NCBI GenBank assembly: GCA_046293075.1
Contig: JBKBPL010000001.1
Span: 222,589-286,588 of the forward strand
Direction: 5' to 3'
DNA length: 64,000 bases
Source of the DNA: Ga0077530 sp046293075
GTDB taxonomy: Bacteria > Pseudomonadota > Alphaproteobacteria > Rhizobiales > Hyphomicrobiaceae
How positions within the stretch are numbered: position 1 is the stretch's first letter; each line of letters begins with the position of its first letter. The notes beneath the pieces were generated by a model that was given only the letters and a program-made list of their open reading frames with translations, ran no database searches and was not told the origin of the DNA. Both the position numbers and the translations under genes were made by a program. Positions 8,784-18,053 of the stretch are shown here, piece after piece.

Positions 8784-10685
8784 ATGCTGCACGTCAACGA
8801 CCTTACCTACCGCATCGAGGGGCGGCCTATTCTGTCGGGCGCGACCTGCGCCATCCCGTCCGGTCACAAGGTCGGGCTGGTTGGCCGCAATGGTGCCGGG
8901 AAGACGACGCTCTTCAAGCTCATCATCGGCGATCTGGCGCCGGACGATGGCACGATCAGCATTCCGCGCGGCCTCAAGGTCGGCCATGTCGCGCAGGAGG
9001 CGCCGGGCGGTCCCGAGAGCCTCATTGAATGGGTGCTGGCGCAGGATAAGGAGCGGGCGGCACTGCTGGCCGAGGCCGAGACGGCCCGGGATCCCGACCG
9101 CATTGCGGCCATCCACGAGCGGCTCGGCGATATCGACGCGCACGCGGCGCCGTCGCGCGCAGCCCAGATCCTTGCCGGTCTCGGGTTCGACGAGGCGGCG
9201 CAGGCGCGGGCATGTCGCGCGTTCTCGGGCGGCTGGCGCATGCGCGTGGCGCTCGCCGCGATCCTCTTCCTTGAGCCGGACATCCTCCTCCTCGATGAGC
9301 CGACGAACTATCTCGACCTCGAAGGCACGCTGTGGCTCGAGAGCTACCTGCGCACGTACCCGCACACGGTCGTCATCATCAGCCATGACCGCGACCTGCT
9401 CAATCGTGCGGTCAACCACATCCTCCACCTCGACCGCGGCAAGCTTACCCTCTATGCGGGCGGCTACGACGACTTCGAGGAGGCGCGCCGTGAGAAGCAG
9501 CGCCTCGAAGCCAAGCTTGCCAGGCGCCAGGAGGAGGAGAAGAAGCGCATCGAGGCGTTCATCATCCGCTTCAAGGCCAAAGCCTCGAAGGCCACGCAGG
9601 CGCAGAGCCGCATCAAGGCCCTGGCACGCATGAAGCCGATCGCCGCGCAGGTTGACGAGAGCGTCGTCCCCTTCCGCCTGCCGGCGCCGCAGAAGCTGCT
9701 GGCGAGCCCGCTGCTCAAGATCGAGGACGCCGCCGTCGGCTACGCGCCGGAGGCGCCGGTCCTCACGCGCCTCAATCTCAATGTCGATCAGGACGACCGG
9801 ATCGCACTGCTCGGCCAGAACGGTAATGGCAAGAGCACTTTCGCCAAGCTGCTGGCGGGGCGACTGCGGCCGATGGCCGGGCGGGTGGTTGGCGCACAGC
9901 GCGTGAGCGTCGGCTACTTCGCCCAGCATCAGCTCGATGATCTGAACCCCGACTGGTCCCCCTACGACCAGGTCGCGGCGCTCATGCCCGAGGCGACCGA
10001 GGCGCAGAGGCGCACCCGGCTCGGCACCTGGGGTTTCTCGCACGACAAGGCCGACACCAAGGCGGCCCACCTCTCAGGCGGCGAGAAGGCGCGCCTGCTG
10101 CTGGCGCTGACCGCCTTCCATGCGCCGCACCTGCTCATTCTCGACGAGCCGACGAACCATCTCGACGTCGACAGCCGCGAAGCGCTCGTTCACGCGCTCA
10201 ACGACTTCCCTGGCGCTGTCATCCTCATCAGCCACGACCGCCATCTTATCGAGGCGTGCGTCGACCGCCTGTGGCTCGTGAAGGACGGCACCGTGCGGCC
10301 CTTCCACGGGGACCTCGACGCCTATCGCGCCGAGCTTCTCGCCGAGCGGGGTCAGCGTGCGCGCGCGCAACGTGACGCCGCGGGGACGTCCGCGCAGGCG
10401 AAGAGCGCGCGCGCCGACCAGCGCCGCGAAGCCGCCGCGCGGCGCGCCGGGACGGCGCCCCTGCGCCGCGCTGTCCAGGCCGCCGAAAAGACGCTCGAGG
10501 CGCTGACCGCAAAGCGGGCCGAGATCGATGCGGCGCTCGCCGATCCGCGGGCCTATGACGACCCGGCCAAGGCTCAGCGCCTCTCGATTGCGCGCGCAGA
10601 GGTCAGCCGGCAGCTTGTCGCGGCCGAGGAGGCGTGGCTTGCGGCCTCCGCGGCACTCGAGGCGGCCGAAGCGGGTGCGCCATAG
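8784..10685 (+). CDS. ABC-F family ATPase
   Basis: A 633-residue soluble protein with two ABC domains and no membrane segments. Domain 1 has GRNGAGKTT, FSGGWRMRVALA and ILLLDEPTNYLDLEG; domain 2 has GQNGNGKST, LSGGEKARLLLAL and LLILDEPTNHLDVDS. Between them lies the charged P-site tRNA-interaction linker (about residues 235-285, rich in Lys, Arg and Glu). A C-terminal coiled-coil extension (about 535-630) ends the protein, as in the YheS/Uup branch. ABC-F proteins bind the ribosomal E site and modulate stalled translation. The ATG at 8784 starts at the family boundary MLHVNDLTY; an in-frame upstream codon would add ten unconserved residues. It is separated from ccmB by 45 bases. Confidence 0.9.
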   Translation: MLHVNDLTYRIEGRPILSGATCAIPSGHKVGLVGRNGAGKTTLFKLIIGDLAPDDGTISIPRGLKVGHVAQEAPGGPESLIEWVLAQDKERAALLAEAETARDPDRIAAIHERLGDIDAHAAPSRAAQILAGLGFDEAAQARACRAFSGGWRMRVALAAILFLEPDILLLDEPTNYLDLEGTLWLESYLRTYPHTVVIISHDRDLLNRAVNHILHLDRGKLTLYAGGYDDFEEARREKQRLEAKLARRQEEEKKRIEAFIIRFKAKASKATQAQSRIKALARMKPIAAQVDESVVPFRLPAPQKLLASPLLKIEDAAVGYAPEAPVLTRLNLNVDQDDRIALLGQNGNGKSTFAKLLAGRLRPMAGRVVGAQRVSVGYFAQHQLDDLNPDWSPYDQVAALMPEATEAQRRTRLGTWGFSHDKADTKAAHLSGGEKARLLLALTAFHAPHLLILDEPTNHLDVDSREALVHALNDFPGAVILISHDRHLIEACVDRLWLVKDGTVRPFHGDLDAYRAELLAERGQRARAQRDAAGTSAQAKSARADQRREAAARRAGTAPLRRAVQAAEKTLEALTAKRAEIDAALADPRAYDDPAKAQRLSIARAEVSRQLVAAEEAWLAASAALEAAEAGAP

Positions 10686-11177
10686 GTACGCACCCCGGGG
10701 CGGGCTGGCCCCCACATGAATATGTTGTCATTTGACACGGCGCCTCCCCGGCTCGACATTCACCCGCAGGCTCGGCGATGTGATGGCTATGCCACTCAAT
10801 TCGCAGCGTTGTTGTCCTGCGCGGCGATGTGAAAATATGAGTAAAAACAACAGGACGTGGCCCGCGACCGCGTTTGCGCTGCAACCGGATCACAAAGTCG
10901 TGCGATAATTGTGGCGATATCGCCACGCTGGCGCTGCAATGCCCTGCTCGGATCGGCCGGTCGTTGTAGGCGGGTCTGCTACGTCGGAGAGGCTCCGAGC
11001 TTCGCTGCTTTGCGGGCCTCGGACGCGGTAGAGTGCCGGAATCGCCGGTGGCCCGACTGCGGGTTGGGGCCCGAGGCTCAGAACCGCGGCCAGGCGCCGC
11101 GGCCCTCGGCCGCCGAGGGGACGCGAAGTAGGGAACGTGGTGCGGCCTGCCGCATCCCTGTGCGTAGGAAAGTGATC
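10686..11177. other. Intergenic region upstream of the M16 peptidase pair
   Basis: About 490 bases without a supported gene. The left third is relatively AT-rich (GAAAATATGAGTAAAAACAA near 10831) and contains a perfect 16-base palindrome, annotated separately. The right part (about 10930-11170) is GC-rich and stays open in the peptidase frame but lacks a family-conserved start, so I read it as a long 5' leader. Confidence 0.5.
10901..10926 (+). promoter_or_regulatory. Extended -10-like element overlapping a perfect 16-bp palindrome
   Basis: TGCGATAAT (10901-10909) resembles an extended -10 element. It is followed after one base by GTGGCGATATCGCCAC (10911-10926), a perfect palindrome that would cover the transcription start. 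This is the arrangement of a repressor operator. No good -35 is seen at normal spacing. The first gene downstream is the M16 peptidase at 11178. Confidence 0.45.
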
Positions 11178-12554
11178 ATGCTCACGCGAGCTCTCGTTCA
11201 TGTTCGCCTCCTGATCATCGGATTCGTCATGCTGTCACTTGCCCCCGTCACATCGCTTGCTCAGACCGGTCCACGCGCCACCGAGTTCACGCTGCCGAAC
11301 GGCCTGATGGTGGTCGTGGTCCCGGACAACCGCGCGCCCGTGGTGACGCACATGGTGTGGTACCGCGTCGGCGCCGCGGACGAGCCGCCGGGGAGCTCGG
11401 GCATCGCCCACTTTCTCGAGCACCTGATGTTCAAGGCGACCGAGAAGATCGCCACGGGCGAGTTCTCCAAGATCGTCTCGCGCCTTGGCGGGCAGGACAA
11501 TGCCTTCACGGCGCAGGACATCACCGCCTACTTCCAGCGCGTCTCCAAGGACCGCCTCGCCAAGGTCATGGAGATGGAGGCGGACCGCATGGTCAACCTC
11601 AGGCTCGATGAGAAGGAGGTGCTGACGGAGCGCGACGTCATCCTCGAGGAGCGCCGCAGCCGGGTCGAGAACAACCCGAGCGCCATCCTGGATGAGCAGA
11701 TGGGTGCCGCACTCTATCTCGCGCATCCCTACCGCATTCCGGTGATCGGCTGGGAGCATGAGATTGCCAAGCTCTCGCGTGCCGACGCGCTCGCGTTTTA
11801 CAAGCGGTTCTATGCGCCCAACAACGCGATCCTGGTTGTGACCGGCGACGTGACGCCCGAGGAGGTGCGCAAGCTCGCCGAAGCCACATACGGCAAGATT
11901 CCGCGCAATCCCAATGTGATGGTGCGCGAGCGCCCGGCCGAGCCGCCGCACCGCGCCGCGCGGCGCATCGAGTACAAGGATCCCCGCGCAGGCCGTCGCA
12001 CGTGGCACCGCCACTACATTGCGCCCGCCTATACCAGAGCTGCGCCAGGCGAGGCCGAGGCGCTCGATCTGCTGGTGAAGATCCTCGCCTCAGGCCCGAC
12101 GAGCCGCATTTACAGGAAGCTCGTCGTCGAAGAGAAGGTCGCCTCGAGCGCCGGGGGCTGGTACTCGGGTACGGCGCGCGACAGCGGCAAGGTGGCTCTT
12201 TTTGCCGTACCGAACGACGGCATCTCCTTTGCCGGGATCGAGGCGCTGATCGACGGCGCAATCGCCGATGTCGGCGCCAACGGTGTCAGCGAGGCCGAGC
12301 TCGACCGGGCGAAGAAGTCCTATCTCGCCGAGTACATCTACCAGAGCGACAACCAGGCCTCGCTCGCGCGGCGCTATGGTTGGGCGCTCACCGTCGGCGC
12401 GACGATCAAGGATATCGAGGAGTGGCCTGAGCGTCTGTCAAAGGTCACTGCGGCTGAGGTGCAGGCGGCCGTGCGCCATCTCGACATCCGCAGATCCGTC
12501 ACCGGCACGATGCTGCCCGAGGCATCGGACCAGCCGCCGGGAACCCGCTCCTGA
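11178..12554 (+). CDS. M16B zinc metallopeptidase, catalytic subunit
   Basis: A 458-residue secreted peptidase with a signal peptide (about residues 1-28, ending TSLAQ). The inverted zinc motif HFLEH is at about residue 79, and the downstream Glu ligand lies in the ERDVILEERRSR region about 75 residues later. A second M16 half-domain follows. The pair with the next gene matches the bacterial M16B heterodimers in which one subunit carries zinc and the other completes the active site. It probably degrades small peptides in the periplasm. TAGGAAAG precedes the ATG. Upstream in-frame codons back to 10857 look non-coding. Confidence 0.88.
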   Translation: MLTRALVHVRLLIIGFVMLSLAPVTSLAQTGPRATEFTLPNGLMVVVVPDNRAPVVTHMVWYRVGAADEPPGSSGIAHFLEHLMFKATEKIATGEFSKIVSRLGGQDNAFTAQDITAYFQRVSKDRLAKVMEMEADRMVNLRLDEKEVLTERDVILEERRSRVENNPSAILDEQMGAALYLAHPYRIPVIGWEHEIAKLSRADALAFYKRFYAPNNAILVVTGDVTPEEVRKLAEATYGKIPRNPNVMVRERPAEPPHRAARRIEYKDPRAGRRTWHRHYIAPAYTRAAPGEAEALDLLVKILASGPTSRIYRKLVVEEKVASSAGGWYSGTARDSGKVALFAVPNDGISFAGIEALIDGAIADVGANGVSEAELDRAKKSYLAEYIYQSDNQASLARRYGWALTVGATIKDIEEWPERLSKVTAAEVQAAVRHLDIRRSVTGTMLPEASDQPPGTRS

Positions 12555-12673
12555 CTGGTCTGAAGAGTTGCGAACCGAAAAACTGAGGTGACGATCAGAG
12601 GCACATCAGCGAAGCGGTGCCGGCGCACCGATAAGGACCGTTTCAACACGACGACATAGCGAGGCTCAGTATC

Positions 12674-14044
12674 ATGTCCAGTTCAGCACCCCTTCGTGGA
12701 CGGCTCTTTGTCCGCCCTGCCCGTCTTCCTGTCGTTGCGTCGGCCATGCTGCTCTGCCTCGCCGCGCCCGTCCTTACTGCCAAGGCTCATGCCATGAAGA
12801 TTCAAACGGTCAAAAGTCCCGGCGGGATTGATGCGTGGCTCGTGCAGGAGCACGCCGTGCCGCTCATTGCGTTGCGCTTCGTTTTCGAGGGCGGCAGCTC
12901 GCAGAATCCTCCCGGCAAGGAAGGACTCGCCAACTTCCTCACGGCGATGATGGACGAAGGGGCGGGCGACCTCGACTCGCACAAGTTCCAGGAGCGCATG
13001 GAGGAGCTTGCCTTCCGCATGAGCTTCGAGGATTCGCGCGACGGCTTCTATGGCAGCTTCGAGACGTTGACCGCCAACCGCGATCCCTCGGTCGAAATGC
13101 TGCGCCTTGCCATCAACCAGCCACGCTTCGACGCCGATGCCGTGGAGCGGGTGCGCAGGCAGCTCCTGTCCGGACTTGCCTTCGCCGCCAAGAACCCGAA
13201 CCGTGTAGCGGGCAAGGCGTGGAGCGCCCTCGCCTTCCCGGGCCACCCGTACGGCCGCCCGGCGGACGGCACGCCCGAGAGCATTGCCGCCATCACGCGC
13301 GACGATCTTGAAGCTTTCCGCAAGCGCACGTTCGCGCGTGATAACCTGAAGGTCGTCGCCGTCGGCGACATCAACGCCGAGCAGCTCGGCGCGCTGCTCG
13401 ACCGTGTGTTCGGCGAACTGCCGGAGAAGGCGGAGTTGAAGCCGGTCCCGCCGACCATGCCGGAGGCCAAGGAGCGCGTCAAAGTCATTCCCATGGACGT
13501 GCCGCAATCGGTCGTGCAGTTCGGCGCTCCGGGCATCCCACGCGACGACGACGACTTCATGGCCGCGTTCGTCCTCAACCAGATCCTGGGCGGCGGAGGC
13601 TTCGCCTCCCGGCTCACCGAGGAGGTGCGCGAGAAGCGCGGTCTTGCTTACTCGGTTTACAGCTATCTCCAGCCCTACCGGCGCGCGGCAATCTTCGCCG
13701 GCGGCGTCGCGACCAAGAACGAGGAGGTCGGCCGCTCCCTCGATGTGATCCGCGCGGAGCTCCGCCGCATGGCCGAGGAAGGCCCGACGCCGGAAGAGCT
13801 CCAGAACGCCAAGGACTATCTCACCGGCTCGTTCGCGCTGCGCTTCGATACCAATGCCAAGATCGCGAACCAGCTCCTGGGCTTCCTCTTCGAGGGCTAC
13901 GGCATCGACTACATCGACAAGCGCAATGCGCTCGTCAACGCGGTGACGCTCGACGACGTGAAGCGCGTCGCCGCCCGGCTGTTGAAGGCTGACGAGCTCA
14001 TCGTCACGGTCGTCGGCAAGCCGCAGGGCCTGGCGCAGCGGTAG
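12674..14044 (+). CDS. M16B peptidase-like protein, non-zinc partner subunit
   Basis: A 456-residue protein with a signal peptide (about residues 20-40, ending AKAHA). It has the M16 fold but no HxxEH: the zinc site position reads ANFLTAMMDEG. The segment VREKRGLAYSVYSYL near residue 322 keeps the Arg and Tyr that inactive subunits contribute to the partner's active site in characterised M16B heterodimers. The gene lies 119 bases after the zinc-bearing paralogue on the same strand, and the two probably form a heterodimer. Confidence 0.87.
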   Translation: MSSSAPLRGRLFVRPARLPVVASAMLLCLAAPVLTAKAHAMKIQTVKSPGGIDAWLVQEHAVPLIALRFVFEGGSSQNPPGKEGLANFLTAMMDEGAGDLDSHKFQERMEELAFRMSFEDSRDGFYGSFETLTANRDPSVEMLRLAINQPRFDADAVERVRRQLLSGLAFAAKNPNRVAGKAWSALAFPGHPYGRPADGTPESIAAITRDDLEAFRKRTFARDNLKVVAVGDINAEQLGALLDRVFGELPEKAELKPVPPTMPEAKERVKVIPMDVPQSVVQFGAPGIPRDDDDFMAAFVLNQILGGGGFASRLTEEVREKRGLAYSVYSYLQPYRRAAIFAGGVATKNEEVGRSLDVIRAELRRMAEEGPTPEELQNAKDYLTGSFALRFDTNAKIANQLLGFLFEGYGIDYIDKRNALVNAVTLDDVKRVAARLLKADELIVTVVGKPQGLAQR

Positions 14045-14179
14045 ACGTCGCTTGCATCGGGAACGGATGGCGCATGGCGTGAGCAGGGCACAGCGATGCC
14101 ACTATCGAGAAGCCGAGCCGCGGCTGGGCGCCGGCTTCTCGATTGGCGTGTGGGGCATCATCACGAGGGAGCTGAGCGG

Positions 14180-15565
14180 ATGACCGGTCCCGTCGAGCTG
14201 GATGTGCTTGGTGTTCCATCGGGTTCGGCGAATGCCCCCGCGCGGCTCTATCACCAGAGCATTGCCGGCTGCCTCGACGGGCGCATCGGCCCGCACGGCC
14301 TCGATGGCCGCACGCTCGCTGCCTGGCTCGACAGGACCGTCGAGCCGCTTGCGAAGCTCAAGGCTGCGCATGCCGATGGCAGCTTGCCGCTGCTGCGCCT
14401 GCCGCGCGAGGACGCCGATATCGCTGCTGGCGGAGCTGCCCTCGCCAGGCTCTCGGCCGGCGCCAAGATGATCATCTTCCTCGGCATGGGCGGCTCGAGC
14501 CTCGGCGGCCAGGCGCTCGCCCAGCTCGGCGGCTGGAACATCCCGGGCTCGGCCGATGCCGAGCAGCGCAAACGCCCGCGCACACGCTTCTATGACAACC
14601 TCGATGCCTCGACGCTGGCGCTTGCCTTCCAGGATATCGACCTCGCCACCACGCGCTTCGTGGTGACCTCGAAGTCGGGCGGCACGCCCGAGACGCTGGT
14701 CCAGGCGCTGGTCGCTCTGCAGGCGGTTGATGCCGCCGGTCTCGGCGCTCGCTCGGGCGAGCTCTTCCTCGGCATTACCGAGCCGGCGCGTCCGGGTGTG
14801 CGCAATGGCCTGCGTGATCTCCTCTCGAGCCGCGGCATTCCGATCCTCGATCATCCGACCGCGATCGGGGGCCGCTACTCCGCGCTGACGGTCGTCGGTC
14901 TCCTCCCGGCCATGGCCCGCGGGCTCGATCCGCGCGCCTTGCGCGCCGGCGCCGACGCGGTCATTCAGCAGGCGCTCGCCGCGCCGCAACCCTCAGCCTC
15001 CGCTCCCGCCGTGGGGGCCGCGCTCGGCGTCGCGCTGGCGCGCGAGAAGGCCACCAAGGTCATGGTCTTCATGTCCTACGCCGATCGCCTCCAGCGGCTC
15101 GGCGCCTGGTACGTGCAGCTCTGGGCCGAGAGCCTTGGCAAGGGCGGACAGGGCACGACCCCGCTCGCCTGTCTCGGCCCGCTCGACCAGCACAGCCAGC
15201 TCCAGCTCTTCATGGACGGCCCGCGCGAGCACGCGCTCACCGTGCTGCGCGTGAAGGAGGCCGTTCCTGGGCCGGTGATCGACCCGGCGCTTGCCAGGCT
15301 GGCAGGCCTCGATGTGATGGCCGGCCGCGCGGTCGGCGAGCTGGTCGCCGCACAAGCCCAGGCCGTACCGGAGGCGCTCAACCGTGCCGGGAGGCCGGTG
15401 CGGACAATCGATATCGAGCGGCTTGACGCGACAACGCTCGGCGGCTTGATGATGCATTTCATGATCGAGACGATTCTCGCCGGTTGGCTCATGGGCCTCG
15501 ATCCCTTTGACCAGCCGGCCGTCGAGCTCGCCAAGGTGCTCACGCGCGAGCGGCTGTCCAGGTAG
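14180..15565 (+). CDS. pgi: Glucose-6-phosphate isomerase
   Basis: A 461-residue SIS-fold enzyme. Visible landmarks are FLGMGGSSLGGQAL (near residue 98), VTSKSGGTPETL (near 158, the phosphate-binding loop), the catalytic-site stretch IGGRYSALTVVGLLP (near 230) and a QLWAESLGKGGQGTTPL segment. It interconverts glucose-6-P and fructose-6-P in glycolysis, gluconeogenesis and the pentose phosphate route. The ATG at 14180 follows GAGGGAGC. The compact length and divergent C-terminus are like the alphaproteobacterial/Gram-positive-like Pgi branch rather than the 550-aa E. coli form. mutL begins 48 bases downstream. Confidence 0.88.
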   Translation: MTGPVELDVLGVPSGSANAPARLYHQSIAGCLDGRIGPHGLDGRTLAAWLDRTVEPLAKLKAAHADGSLPLLRLPREDADIAAGGAALARLSAGAKMIIFLGMGGSSLGGQALAQLGGWNIPGSADAEQRKRPRTRFYDNLDASTLALAFQDIDLATTRFVVTSKSGGTPETLVQALVALQAVDAAGLGARSGELFLGITEPARPGVRNGLRDLLSSRGIPILDHPTAIGGRYSALTVVGLLPAMARGLDPRALRAGADAVIQQALAAPQPSASAPAVGAALGVALAREKATKVMVFMSYADRLQRLGAWYVQLWAESLGKGGQGTTPLACLGPLDQHSQLQLFMDGPREHALTVLRVKEAVPGPVIDPALARLAGLDVMAGRAVGELVAAQAQAVPEALNRAGRPVRTIDIERLDATTLGGLMMHFMIETILAGWLMGLDPFDQPAVELAKVLTRERLSR

Positions 15566-15613
15566 CTGAGCCGGCCGTTCTCCGCGCGATGCGACGAGGG
15601 ATACGCGGCTCGC

Positions 15614-17413
15614 ATGGCGGTGCGCCAGCTCACACCCGAGACAATCAACCGGATCGCGGCCGGCGAGGTCGTCGAGCGCCCGGCGAGCGTCGTCAAGGAG
15701 CTCGTCGAGAACGCCATCGACGCCGGCGCGCGGGAGATCGAGATCGTGACGGCTGGAAGCGGCCTCGCGCTCATCCGCGTCACGGATGACGGCTCGGGCA
15801 TGGATGCGCACGATCTTGCGCTCGCTGTCGAGCGCCACGCGACCTCCAAGCTCAGGGACGAAGACCTTTTCAACATCACCACGCTCGGGTTCCGCGGCGA
15901 GGCGCTCCCTTCAATCGGATCGATCGCCCACCTCGAGATCCGCACGCGCCAGTCCACAGCAGATCATGGCATGGCCATCGTCGTCGATCGCGGTCGCAAG
16001 GGCGACGTACGGCCTGCCGCCCTCAATCCCGGCACGATCGTCGAGGTGCGCGATCTCTTCTCGGCAACGCCCGCGCGCCTGAAGTTCATGAAGTCCGAGC
16101 GGGCGGAGAACCTCGCCATCTCCGAGGTCGTCAAGCGGCTCGCCATGGCGCATCCGCAGATCGGCTTCTCGCTGACGACCGGCGAACGCACGAGCCTGCG
16201 GCTCCCGGCCTGCGTGCCGGGGCCGGAGGGACTACTGAACAGGCTCGGCCGCATCATGGGCCGTGAGTTCATGGTCGATGCTCTGGCACTCGACGGCATC
16301 CGCGAGGACGTGCGACTCCACGGCTTTGTCGGGCTGCCGACGCTGAACCGCCCGGATGCGGGTCTGCAGTTCCTTTTCGTGAACGGTCGTCCCGTGCGCG
16401 ACCGGCTGCTGCTCGGGGCGCTGCGCGGCGCCTACGGAGATCTCGTACCCAAGGGACGCCATCCGCTGGTGGCCCTCTTCGTCGAGCTCGATGCACGCAA
16501 TGTTGATGTCAATGTACATCCGGCAAAGGCCGAGGTGCGCTTCCGCGATGCGGGTACCGTGCGCGCGCTGCTTGTCGGCGGCATCCGTGAGGTTCTGGAG
16601 CGCGCCGGCCATCGCGCGAGTGCGGAGGGCGGCGCGCGGATGCTCGATGTGCTGGCGCGCCGCGCCGAGGGGGCAGTGCCGCCGCGGGCGTGGACGCCGC
16701 CGCCGCGGCCGAGCTACGCCAGCGGGTTCGGCGAAGCCATGCAGGCGCCACTTGCGGGCCTCGCCGCCGAGCCGGGGGCCGAGGTGGCGCACGACGATGC
16801 GCCGCCGGTTGTCAACGAGGCGGAAGCCGTCGGCCATCCGCTGGGTGCGGCCCGCGCTCAGCTTCACGGCACGTACATCATTGCCGAGACACGCGACGGC
16901 ATCGTCATCGTCGACCAGCACGCGGCACACGAGCGCCTCGTGCTCGAGCGCATGAAGGCGATGCTGGCGCAGGGTGGGGTGAAGCGTCAGGGCCTGCTCA
17001 TCCCCGAGATCGTGGACCTTGACGCGGACGAGGCGGCCGCATTGGCCGAGGCTGCCGATCAGCTCGGTGCGCTCGGCCTTGTGCTCGAGCCGTTCGGAGC
17101 GACCGCGGTGCTCGTGCGCGAGACGCCGGCACTGCTTGGCCAGTGCGATGTTGGGGCGCTCGTCAAGGATCTCGCGCGCGAGGTGCTGAGCGAGGGGACG
17201 ACAGGCCTGCTGGAGGCGCATCTCGAGGCCATCTGCGGGACGATTGCCTGTCACGGCAGCGTGCGTGCCGGCCGCCGTCTCACAGGGGCGGAGATGAATG
17301 CGCTGCTGCGCGAGATGGAGACCACGCCGCGCGCCGGGCAGTGCAATCATGGCCGCCCGACGTATGTTGCGCTCTCCCGCGCCGACATCGAGCGCCTCTT
17401 CGGCCGGCGGTAG
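15614..17413 (+). CDS. mutL: DNA mismatch repair protein MutL
   Basis: A 599-residue GHKL ATPase. N-terminal motifs ENAIDAG, DDGSGM, HATSK and GFRGEAL are complete, and the transducer domain follows (VNVHPAKAEVRF near residue 300). A Pro/Ala linker (about 345-410) leads to the C-terminal dimerisation domain, which contains DQHAAHERLVLE at about residue 434. This fits the DQHAX2EX4E endonuclease motif, so the protein is probably a nicking MutL, as expected in bacteria without MutH. The C-terminal GxCNHGRPT motif (QCNHGRPTY) is also present. MutL couples MutS mismatch recognition to strand incision. Confidence 0.95.
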   Translation: MAVRQLTPETINRIAAGEVVERPASVVKELVENAIDAGAREIEIVTAGSGLALIRVTDDGSGMDAHDLALAVERHATSKLRDEDLFNITTLGFRGEALPSIGSIAHLEIRTRQSTADHGMAIVVDRGRKGDVRPAALNPGTIVEVRDLFSATPARLKFMKSERAENLAISEVVKRLAMAHPQIGFSLTTGERTSLRLPACVPGPEGLLNRLGRIMGREFMVDALALDGIREDVRLHGFVGLPTLNRPDAGLQFLFVNGRPVRDRLLLGALRGAYGDLVPKGRHPLVALFVELDARNVDVNVHPAKAEVRFRDAGTVRALLVGGIREVLERAGHRASAEGGARMLDVLARRAEGAVPPRAWTPPPRPSYASGFGEAMQAPLAGLAAEPGAEVAHDDAPPVVNEAEAVGHPLGAARAQLHGTYIIAETRDGIVIVDQHAAHERLVLERMKAMLAQGGVKRQGLLIPEIVDLDADEAAALAEAADQLGALGLVLEPFGATAVLVRETPALLGQCDVGALVKDLAREVLSEGTTGLLEAHLEAICGTIACHGSVRAGRRLTGAEMNALLREMETTPRAGQCNHGRPTYVALSRADIERLFGRR

Positions 17414-17489
17414 GGCGTGTTCGCCTTGCGCGGCAGTGGCGTTTGCCGTTGCCTCCAAGCCCCCCCGCGGCAAACGCGGGAAGAGAGGA

Positions 17490-18053
17490 TTATGCGCCCC
17501 TGAACCGCACCAGCACCGCCTGCGTATCGCCCCACGTGCGCTGGTCGATGAGATTGTAGGGCGGCGGGATGGCGAGGCTGATGCCCTTGCGCTCTTCGAG
17601 CACGCAGAGCGCGTCCGGTACGAGCCATCCGCCTTCTGCAAGGGCGGCGAGCGCCTTCTCGCCGAGGCCCTTGCCATAGGGCGGATCAAGGAAGGCGACG
17701 TCAAACGGCGCCATCGTGCCCGCCGCGCCGAGGTCGGTTGCATCGCGCCGCCAGACCTTGGTCACGCCTGTCAGTCCAAAGGCCTCGATATTGCGGCGGA
17801 TGAGACCGCGCGCCTCTGCCGCTTCCTCGACAAAGAGGCAGAAGGCGGCGCCGCGCGAGAGCGCCTCGATGCCCATGGCGCCGGTGCCGGCGAAAAGATC
17901 GATCACGCGCCCGCCCTCGATCCGTGCAACGGGATCCCCGTGCAGCAGCCAGTTGAAGATGGCTTCGCGCACGCGGTCGGAGGTGGGCCGGATGGCGTCA
18001 TCGCGCGGCGCCGCGAGCGTGCGTCCACGCAACCTGCCGCCGACGATCCTCAT
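17490..18053 (-). CDS. rsmD: 16S rRNA (guanine-966-N2)-methyltransferase RsmD
   Basis: A 187-residue class I SAM methyltransferase. Features are the N-terminal RIVGGRLRGRTLAAP, the GxRPTSDRVREAIFNWL segment, the SAM loop VIDLFAGTGAMGIEALSRGA and the catalytic DPPYGKG (near residue 124). RsmD methylates G966 of 16S rRNA in the assembled small subunit. Its ATG overlaps the stop of the upstream pseudouridine synthase gene by 4 bases, so the two are translationally coupled. It converges on mutL with 76 bases between stops, including a 6-bp GC-rich hairpin at 17464-17480. Confidence 0.94.
   Translation of the reverse strand: MRIVGGRLRGRTLAAPRDDAIRPTSDRVREAIFNWLLHGDPVARIEGGRVIDLFAGTGAMGIEALSRGAAFCLFVEEAAEARGLIRRNIEAFGLTGVTKVWRRDATDLGAAGTMAPFDVAFLDPPYGKGLGEKALAALAEGGWLVPDALCVLEERKGISLAIPPPYNLIDQRTWGDTQAVLVRFRGA

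Noticed and set aside
7932..10070. A 712-codon open frame on the minus strand
   Set aside because: It is antisense to ccmB and the ABC-F gene, both with complete family motifs, and has low-complexity Arg/Glu-rich translation.
17464..17480. A 6-bp GC hairpin between mutL and rsmD as a terminator
   Set aside because: It has no T-run on either strand, and the stem is too short to count as a clear terminator or as a copy of the repeat family.
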